Part shown: piece by piece, positions 58,866 to 64,000 of the stretch | Layout of the letters: each line of letters begins with the position of its first letter | Position numbering within the stretch: position 1 is the first letter of the stretch | Source of the DNA: Oceanobacter sp. 1_MG-2023 | GTDB taxonomy: Bacteria; Pseudomonadota; Gammaproteobacteria; Pseudomonadales; Oceanobacteraceae | Length of the DNA: 64,000 nt | NCBI RefSeq assembly: GCF_030689025.1 | Contig: NZ_JAUYWA010000004.1 | Location: 62,001-126,000, forward strand | Reading direction: 5' to 3' | Position numbers and translations under genes: made by a program | The notes under the pieces: generated by a model | What the model was told of the DNA's origin: nothing | What the model saw: only the letters and a program-made list of their open reading frames with translations | The model's database searches: none

Positions 58866-58936
58866 ATGGGGGCATATATGTCCCCATGAGTATTGCCACC
58901 TGATTAAAAGAGAGCCATTACCTCCCTTTTAATCAG
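58866..58936 (-). promoter_or_regulatory. Two hairpins between channel and phosphatase-kinase genes
   Basis: 58866-58887 is a near-perfect 22-bp palindrome (ATGGGG...CCCCAT around CATATATG) about 23 bases before the kinase start. CTGATTAAAAG (58900-58910) pairs perfectly with CTTTTAATCAG (58926-58936) just after the channel gene. The latter resembles a terminator without a free T-run. They may separate expression of the two genes. Confidence 0.5.
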
Positions 58937-58956
58937 AATAGACAATCCGTCGTGAA

Positions 58957-59772
58957 TCAGGAAACCAGAGGGCGTTTTGAACTTGTGCGTACGTGGGTGT
59001 AATACAGCGGCAAACCAACAAACAGGAAGCCCCCAATCAGATTACCCATCACTGTCGGCAGTTCATTCCAGATCAGATATTGCCCGATGGTGAAATCACC
59101 ACCCATGATCATGGAAAACGGGAACAAAAACATATTGACGATCGAGTGCTCAAAACCGAGGAAGAAAAACACCATGATCGGCATCCACATGGCGGCTATT
59201 TTGCCGGTGACAGACGTCGAAATCATCGCCCCCACAACCCCCATGGAAACCATCCAGTTACACAGCATGGCGCGGATAAAAATGGTAAACCAGCCGTCAA
59301 CACCATGAGCGGCGTAACCCAGTGTACGGGACTCACCAATGGACGATACCTTGGCCGCCAGAGCACCACCGTCGGTGTTGTAGCCATACGTCAGAACAAA
59401 GGAAATCATAAAGGCGACAGCCAGCGCACCACCCAGGTTGCCCAGAAAGACCAAACCCCAGTTACGCAGCAATTGTTTGATATTGCAGCCGGGGCGCTTG
59501 TCGATCAACGCCAGCGGAACCAGCGTGAAGACCCCGGTCAGCAAGTCAAATTTCATCAGATAGAGCATGACAAAACCAACAGGAAACATGCTGGCACCCA
59601 GGAATGGAGAACCACTTTTCATCGCTACAGTAATGGCAAAAATAGCCGCCAGGGCAAGGGTTGCACCGGCCATAAAGGCGCGTATCAGAGTGTCCTTGGT
59701 GGACATGAAGATTTTCTCTTCACCGGCATCGACCATCTTGGTCACAAATTCGGAAGGCGCGAGATAGGACAT
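58957..59772 (-). CDS. Formate/nitrite transporter (FNT) family channel, probably nitrite
   Basis: 271 residues, six membrane helices. FNT hallmarks: GASMFPVGFVMLYLMKFDLLTGVF, NWGLVFLGNLGGALAVAF, RAMLCNWMVSMGVVGA and GFEHSIVNMFLFP with the central-pore histidine. The family carries formate (FocA), nitrite (NirC) or hydrosulfide. An adjacent nitrate/nitrite-sensing regulator and an upstream sigma-54 promoter favour nitrite. AAGGA lies 7 bases before the ATG. It is followed by the phosphatase-kinase fusion. Confidence 0.92.
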   Translation of the reverse strand: MSYLAPSEFVTKMVDAGEEKIFMSTKDTLIRAFMAGATLALAAIFAITVAMKSGSPFLGASMFPVGFVMLYLMKFDLLTGVFTLVPLALIDKRPGCNIKQLLRNWGLVFLGNLGGALAVAFMISFVLTYGYNTDGGALAAKVSSIGESRTLGYAAHGVDGWFTIFIRAMLCNWMVSMGVVGAMISTSVTGKIAAMWMPIMVFFFLGFEHSIVNMFLFPFSMIMGGDFTIGQYLIWNELPTVMGNLIGGFLFVGLPLYYTHVRTSSKRPLVS

Positions 59773-59784
59773 ATCAAATTCCTT

Positions 59785-59975
59785 GGGTTCGGTAGGTATT
59801 GCGTTACTGTCGATACCTAATGATTTGGTTCATGTGCCAAAGGGCGACCATGAAGACTCAGATCACGAAGTTGAGTAACTGCTGACGCTTGAACCTACCC
59901 GAATAAGGTGTTTTGACATGCTATGGAGCACGACGTGGCACCATCCGCTGGCAAAAAGTCAGGGAAGTACTCAAC
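59785..59975 (-). promoter_or_regulatory. Structured leader of the nitrite-channel mRNA with alternative pairings
   Basis: The 5' leader predicted from the sigma-54 promoter is about 247 bases. Segment 59791-59799 can pair either with ATACCTA at 59813-59819 (local stem) or with ACCTACC at 59893-59899 (long-range). A further eight-base match, 59870-59877 with 59968-59975, encloses the middle. The region ends about 15 bases before the ATG. No U-run terminator and no clear ANTAR hexaloop pair was found. Confidence 0.4.
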
Positions 59976-60028
59976 GTCGTTGTTTTCAGTGCTGTGCATC
60001 ATCATTGATCCACAGTCTTGGGATCTCC

Positions 60029-60045
60029 AAGCATCTGGCGTGCCA
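60029..60045 (-). promoter_or_regulatory. Sigma-54 (RpoN) promoter of the channel operon
   Basis: Minus strand TGGCACGCCAGATGCTT: -24 GG and -12 GC with exactly ten bases between, matching TGGCACG-N4-TTGCW at all but one base. Transcription would start near 60019. The remaining 620-base gap 59773-60392 holds no gene. Confidence 0.8.
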
Positions 60046-60161
60046 TTTATCATAAACCATTGATTTTGTTGGATTTACTTAAAAAAATCAGACAAATAAT
60101 ACGTTCACATACCACTGGCAGTGCTATTTTTGGATTATTTCAGGGCTTGATTTCCCCCAGG

Positions 60162-60178
60162 TGCTCCATCTGTGTGCA
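60162..60178. promoter_or_regulatory. Candidate NtrC-type enhancer site
   Basis: Minus strand TGCACA-N5-GGAGCA against the consensus TGCACC-N5-GGTGCA: 10 of 12 bases, correct 17-bp length. It is centred about 150 bases upstream of the predicted sigma-54 start, a normal enhancer distance. Confidence 0.55.
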
Positions 60179-60392
60179 CCAGCAGAATATGCAACTGCTG
60201 CAGCCGTGACCACATGGAGTTTGGCCCGGCAGTTATGGCGTCCAGTGGTCTGACTCCTGGGTAGCCGTGCCATCAATCGGTTATCAGTCTGGCCAGGAAA
60301 GGAACAGCGCATATCCCGGTACTGCTGGTACTGCTACATGACCGGGTATTGATCGATGGCCCGGTATTGAGCTTGGTCTTGGTATAAAGAGT

Positions 60393-61685
60393 TTATTCCA
60401 GAGAAGTACTGTCGCCGTCGTTCAGTTGCAGCATGTCGGAGACGCTGATGATATTACGGACGATATCGATAATGCGCTTTTTGTTGTCCATGGCGGACTG
60501 GCGAATCTGGCGATACGCTTCTTCTTCGTTGATATTCTGATTTTGCATCAGCAAGCCTTTGGCCTTTTCGATCAGTTTGCGCTCATCCAGTGCCTGACGT
60601 GCCTGTCTTAATTCATCTCTCATGGCTTCCAGGTGTTCAGCCTGACGCTGTACCAACTCGGATATTGAACTGGCCACGTTAGTATTAAATCCGGGCGTCA
60701 TGGTCAGCTTGACAGGGTCGTTAATGGAATCAGGAAAGGAAGACAACACCGATGTGGGCGGCTCATCGATATCTGTCAGTTCCCGAACATGATTGTCATG
60801 CAGCCGAAGATCTTCTTCTGCCTTGGCAATTTTTTGCTGGCAAAGGTGAAACAGATCCGCTTCCAGCTCCTTTTCAATCGCCCGCATATCATCAATCCGA
60901 TGTGTCGACAGCTCGTACCATACTTCGCTGATTGCGGTTGGCAGGGTGTCGTTATGACTGAAGCGGGCAATCATATTACGCAACTTGTTGAATTCGATGG
61001 CAGCCTCACTGCTTTCTGCCTGCCGCCATTGATCAACCGGCATGGCCTTGGCCTGGCTGGAAAAGATATCAAAACAACGTTGCTGGGCATCCTGAAGCGT
61101 CTTGATATGTATCTGTTGTTTTTTGGTGAATTCTCCCATGGCAAAACCGATAACGCCCAAGGCTCGTTCCTGACCGGAATATTCCTTGCCTTGCACAAAA
61201 TTGAACATGGCCACCAGTGCATGGGTGATATCCGGGTCGCTGACACTGCCGGCGGCTTCGAACACCACACTCAGCAAACCGGAAATCGTACGGTTAAAGA
61301 GCCGGGTATTCTCATCCGCGGTGAGTTTTTGCGCATTAATCTGAAGCCGTAATGCGGGTAATTCATCCAGACAATGCAATACAAAGGACAAGGACCGGAA
61401 CAGGCGGGCAGACGAGGGAGAATCACTATCCAGCTCCAGCAACGACAAGGCTTCCCGAAAAACACATTCTGCTTGTTTGGTGGCTTCCAGTTCATCGAGC
61501 CGTTGGCGGGCAAAACGTTGGCCATGGGATACCAGATAAATATTCGACAAGCCACGTTCACGTTGCAGCTCATGAATCAGATCCGTGACCCAGGTGACCA
61601 ACCCACTGCTCACCAATAATTGTTTCAGAGCACTGATCTCAGCACGTTTAGCCGCCAGCAGAAAGTCTTCACTCGTTAATGTCAT
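60393..61685 (-). CDS. nasR: NIT-ANTAR nitrate/nitrite-responsive regulator (NasR-like)
   Basis: 430 residues. The NIT sensor domain spans about residues 30-285, with the signature LIHELQRERGLSNIYLVSHG and FNFVQGKEYSGQERALGVIGFA. After a linker and coiled coil (ELVQRQAEHLEAMRDELRQ), an ANTAR RNA-binding domain covers about 365-415 (LDERKLIEKAKGLLMQNQNINEEEAYRQIRQSAMDNKK, in part). Klebsiella NasR binds nitrate or nitrite and prevents termination in the nasF leader. Here the gene is directly upstream of the nitrite-family channel. No clear Shine-Dalgarno is seen at the ATG. Confidence 0.92.
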   Translation of the reverse strand: MTLTSEDFLLAAKRAEISALKQLLVSSGLVTWVTDLIHELQRERGLSNIYLVSHGQRFARQRLDELEATKQAECVFREALSLLELDSDSPSSARLFRSLSFVLHCLDELPALRLQINAQKLTADENTRLFNRTISGLLSVVFEAAGSVSDPDITHALVAMFNFVQGKEYSGQERALGVIGFAMGEFTKKQQIHIKTLQDAQQRCFDIFSSQAKAMPVDQWRQAESSEAAIEFNKLRNMIARFSHNDTLPTAISEVWYELSTHRIDDMRAIEKELEADLFHLCQQKIAKAEEDLRLHDNHVRELTDIDEPPTSVLSSFPDSINDPVKLTMTPGFNTNVASSISELVQRQAEHLEAMRDELRQARQALDERKLIEKAKGLLMQNQNINEEEAYRQIRQSAMDNKKRIIDIVRNIISVSDMLQLNDGDSTSLE

Positions 61686-61815
61686 CTGGAATCACTGTAT
61701 GGTTTTGAGCTTGACCCGGAAGAATAACAAGGGCCGCCATGCTTCCACAGTGGTTTGTCCTGCCACCACCGGGAACGGATCGGGCTGGCTGACAAAGTGG
61801 CTTAACAGTCCCCCG

Positions 61816-62748
61816 TCAATCCAGTACATCGCCGTTGGGTGCCAACATATCCAGCAATGGCAGGCCTTGCGCCTGTGCCAGCGAGCGATCATTTACCCGA
61901 CACAAAGACGCCAGCGGCAGGTGATTGGCGTCATGACCAAACGGTTCTTCCAGCTGTTGCGCCAAGGCATCCAGACCAAAAAAGGTATACGCCACAATCA
62001 CAATAAAGACCGGCATCATCCAGCCCAGACTGCCCACCAGCCCGAAAGGTAACAAGTAACAATACAGATACGCCGTCCGATGCGTCAGCAAGGAATAGGC
62101 AAAGGGCAACGGAGTGGATGCCAGCCGTTCACTCGCCGCCTGAATCGCCGCCAGACTGGATAAATGCTCATTCAGAATCCGTATACCCTGGGTATCCAGC
62201 TCATTGGCCGCATATGCCTGACGCAAGGTTTCTGCCATTGCCAGCCCCACACCATCGGCCACGTTACCCTTCTCCACAACCTGCGCCAGCCGCTCTGTCG
62301 ACAAACGGGCCAGCACCCAGTCGGGAAGTTCCTGTTGCAAAACAGCCACTGACAACGGCTGCTGACGCAGCTGCAAGCGCAAGGCATGATAAAACACGGA
62401 ACACCAGGCCAATAGCTCCGCCCGCCGCTCGGATGGCAAGAGAATATGCGTTGAACGCGCCAACGAGCGCACTTCAGAAACCATTCGTCCCCATTGCCGG
62501 CGACCTTCCCACCAGCGGTCATAACAGGCGTTATTACGAAACCCCAGAAACAGCGACAACGCTATCCCCAGCAAGGTAAACGGAGCCACCGAATAACGAG
62601 CCAGATTGGCCCAGTGATCGGTATGAACCACCACCACAGCTGCCGCGAAGACCAACAACCCCAGTAAATGCCAGGCAATATTCGGCAAAATTGAACCACG
62701 CCAAACAAACAACAAGGCCAGTGCATGGGGACGTTCACGAACAATCAT
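61816..62748 (-). CDS. Bestrophin-family (UPF0187/YneE) channel-like protein
   Basis: 310 residues with four or so membrane helices in two pairs. Family motifs: SLFLGFRNNACYDRWWEGRRQWGRMVSEVRSLAR (in part), and C-terminal FGLDALAQQLEEPFGHDANHLPL with the acidic segment. Bacterial bestrophins form pentameric channels, sodium- or anion-selective. It precedes nasR in the same direction by 130 bases. Physiological role unknown. Confidence 0.93.
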   Translation of the reverse strand: MIVRERPHALALLFVWRGSILPNIAWHLLGLLVFAAAVVVVHTDHWANLARYSVAPFTLLGIALSLFLGFRNNACYDRWWEGRRQWGRMVSEVRSLARSTHILLPSERRAELLAWCSVFYHALRLQLRQQPLSVAVLQQELPDWVLARLSTERLAQVVEKGNVADGVGLAMAETLRQAYAANELDTQGIRILNEHLSSLAAIQAASERLASTPLPFAYSLLTHRTAYLYCYLLPFGLVGSLGWMMPVFIVIVAYTFFGLDALAQQLEEPFGHDANHLPLASLCRVNDRSLAQAQGLPLLDMLAPNGDVLD

Positions 62749-62795
62749 TCATTTTCTCCGAACCATCAAAAACAATCAGTTAACGCGGATTCCAG

Positions 62796-63221
62796 TTATC
62801 GACCCTGCCCCTGCAACGTCGCCAACACACGGCGACTGCCACCCTGGTGTCTGTGCTCGCCGAGGTAAATACCTTGCCAGATCCCCATGTTCAGCTCGCC
62901 CCCCGTAATGGGAATCGTCACGCTATGGCCCAATAAACTGGCCTTGATATGGGCGGGCAAATCATCACTGCCTTCCAGCGTATGACGGTAATAGGGTTCG
63001 TCTTCACGCACATTGCGATGAAACCAGGCTTCCATATCCTGACGCACAGTAGGATCTGCATTTTCGTTAATGGTTAATGACGCTGATGTATGTTGGATAA
63101 ACAGCTGCAATAACCCGATATCGATACTCGCCAGCTCCGGCAATTGTTGGCGTATTTCTTCCGTAATCAGATGAAACCCCCGCGACCGGGGAGATAACCG
63201 TATTTCTTTTTGTAACCACAT
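62796..63221 (-). CDS. YjbQ-family protein (secondary thiamine-phosphate synthase type)
   Basis: 141 residues from the ATG at 63221, with GGAGAGGG 5 bases upstream. Core motifs FIQHTSASLTINENADPTVRQDME and GIWQGIYLGEHRHQGGSRRVLATLQG with the conserved His/Glu. YjbQ can replace ThiE weakly in E. coli; its main role is unknown. It precedes the bestrophin gene by 47 bases. Confidence 0.93.
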   Translation of the reverse strand: MWLQKEIRLSPRSRGFHLITEEIRQQLPELASIDIGLLQLFIQHTSASLTINENADPTVRQDMEAWFHRNVREDEPYYRHTLEGSDDLPAHIKASLLGHSVTIPITGGELNMGIWQGIYLGEHRHQGGSRRVLATLQGQGR

Positions 63222-63589
63222 ACACCCTCTCCGATGACCAGCCCCAAAACCACGTATACAGGTCGCCACGGCCGGAATAACAACACCCAGGCTACAACGC
63301 TGCACAAGCCCCCCGTTACGCCGGGCGGCCAAGAATAGCGGTATGAAATTTGGTGAACAACTTTTGTTGATTCGATACTATTTTTTGCAGCACTTTTGCC
63401 GCTGCCAGAAAATGAGAAACTGGAAAGTTGAGAAGCCGGAAAATAATCGAACGGAATACCGTATTGAGTCGGCGATAAAATGCCCACCCGCTACGCCGGC
63501 TATCAATAAGCATTGAGGCAGACGTAGTGAGCGACCAAAAGCAGATGGATTATGACTGACAGGGAACGTGTGTTTAAACAAACCGGAAT
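63222..63589. other. Intergenic region right of yjbQ
   Basis: About 370 bases without a recognisable gene or strong promoter; short minus-strand frames here show no family features. Confidence 0.4.
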
Positions 63590-63798
63590 ATAAAAGCCAC
63601 CGCTCAGCCTTGCGCAAGCAGGCTACTGCTTACCACACCGGAGCAACGCTACTGGCAAGCGGTCAGAGGCAAACAAGGTGGAACCAGGTTTCGGCAGCTG
63701 CATGGCATTGGCCATTACATTGTCGATTTTATCGCTCTGAGTGGAAACTGGTGATTGAGCTGGATGGTGATTCGCATGTTTCAGAACAGGCCCTGCAA
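63590..63798 (+). pseudogene. Broken DUF559 (very-short-patch-repair-like) endonuclease gene
   Basis: Three DUF559 pieces lie in order but in different frames: SALRKQAT, then TTPEQRYWQAVRGKQ and RFRQLHGIGHYIVDFIAL, then KLVIELDGDSH. The second piece runs into a TGA, and the third returns to the first frame. The C-terminal part (normally YDxxRTxxLexxGyxVlRfwN) is missing and replaced by a GC-rich repeat. So the gene has two frameshifts and a 3' loss. The family fold is a PD-(D/E)xK-type nuclease. Confidence 0.75.
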
Positions 63799-63850
63799 CC
63801 CCACCCCAGCCCTCCCCAGCCCTCCCCTTGATAAGGGGGCCGGGAAAAGG
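63795..63850. repeat. GC-rich repeat next to DUF559 remnant
   Basis: CCCCACCCCAGCCCTCCCC followed by AGCCCTCCCCTTGATAAGGGGG. The CCCTCCCCTT/AAGGGG core is shared with the element at 55360-55437. Confidence 0.65.
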
Positions 63851-63861
63851 TCAGTTCTGGA

Positions 63862-64000
63862 TCAGGCCTGAAATTCCTGCATTTCACCACTGGCTTCATC
63901 GGTGTAACTCAAACGCGCGGTATTAAACTGCAAATCCACAAACGCCCGGCAATAATGCTCGCCATGACGCCAGGCCATATCGACGCTGGCGCTGTTGGAG
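63862..64000 (-). CDS. C-terminal end of an unidentified protein (cut by window edge)
   Basis: Reading leftwards from the window edge, the last 45 codons of a frame ending in TGA at 63862 give an ending LQFNTARLSYTDEASGEMQEF. No family is recognised from so little. The composition looks like a real coding end. Confidence 0.5.
   Translation of the reverse strand, partial: SNSASVDMAWRHGEHYCRAFVDLQFNTARLSYTDEASGEMQEFQA

Noticed and set aside
59773..60019. Canonical ANTAR target (two hexaloop hairpins with A1/G4)
   Set aside because: Hairpins found (for example the CGTGC/GCATG stem) lack the required loop bases; the real target may be at nitrate genes elsewhere.

Overview
The window looks like chromosomal DNA of a free-living, probably marine, gammaproteobacterium in the Oceanospirillales/Pseudomonas neighbourhood. 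The evidence is gene order: mutS-fdxA-rpoS-nlpD with pcm-surE-truD-ispF-ispD-ftsB, then eno-pyrG; crp divergent from a YhfA-type osmC; and trpE with trpG-D-C. The proteins are also Pseudomonas/Oceanospirillales-like (Vfr/Crp, short LOV protein, class II LitR, VolA-type lipase). The organism name is inference. No rRNA, tRNA, CRISPR array, insertion sequence or prophage was found.

Layout. 1-1100: start of a TonB-dependent receptor cut by the window edge. 1.2-6.5 kb: ppa, a blue-light short LOV protein divergent from a class II LitR-like MerR regulator, rsmC overlapping litR, and a second TonB-receptor-like barrel. 6.6-9.0 kb: speD, osmC, crp. 9.1-14.0 kb: the tryptophan genes trpE-G-D-C and a HAD phosphatase, with a structured leader before trpE. 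14.0-17.4 kb: hpf, a 13-bp minisatellite, an acyl-CoA dehydrogenase. 17.4-20 kb: comF, srkA, a small outer-membrane barrel. 20-26 kb: a three-gene surface/outer-membrane lipid operon (VolA-like lipase lipoprotein, DUF1302, DUF1329). 26.4-33.4 kb: ppnN, a diheme c-type cytochrome with EF-hand-like loops, a PhoX-family lipoprotein on a collagen-like stalk, and class I fumarase. 33.5-36 kb: a membrane coiled-coil protein, sodB, a Maf protein. 36.1-39.7 kb: type II secretion genes gspN-C-D. 39.8-44.9 kb: a GIY-YIG protein, a hemolysin III protein, arfB, mutS, fdxA. 45-55.2 kb: rpoS, nlpD, a DUF368 transporter, pcm, surE, truD, ispF, ispD, ftsB, eno, pyrG. 55.4-57.1 kb: argP divergent from argO. 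57.1-61.7 kb: a nitrogen-related block of NIT-ANTAR regulator, formate/nitrite-family channel and PP2C-kinase fusion. 61.8-64 kb: a bestrophin-like channel, a YjbQ protein, a broken DUF559 gene with a GC-rich repeat, and the end of an unidentified gene.

Three blocks deserve most attention. (1) Short LOV plus class II LitR form a light-sensing module with a shared control region and a likely fast photocycle. (2) NasR-like regulator, channel and phosphatase-kinase are linked by a near-consensus sigma-54 promoter, a candidate NtrC site and a roughly 250-nt leader that can form alternative pairings. (3) The VolA/DUF1302/DUF1329 operon and the neighbouring PhoX/diheme cytochrome pair look like cell-surface systems for obtaining lipid and phosphorus. 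Functional links within blocks are inferred from context; protein identities rest on motifs visible in the translations.
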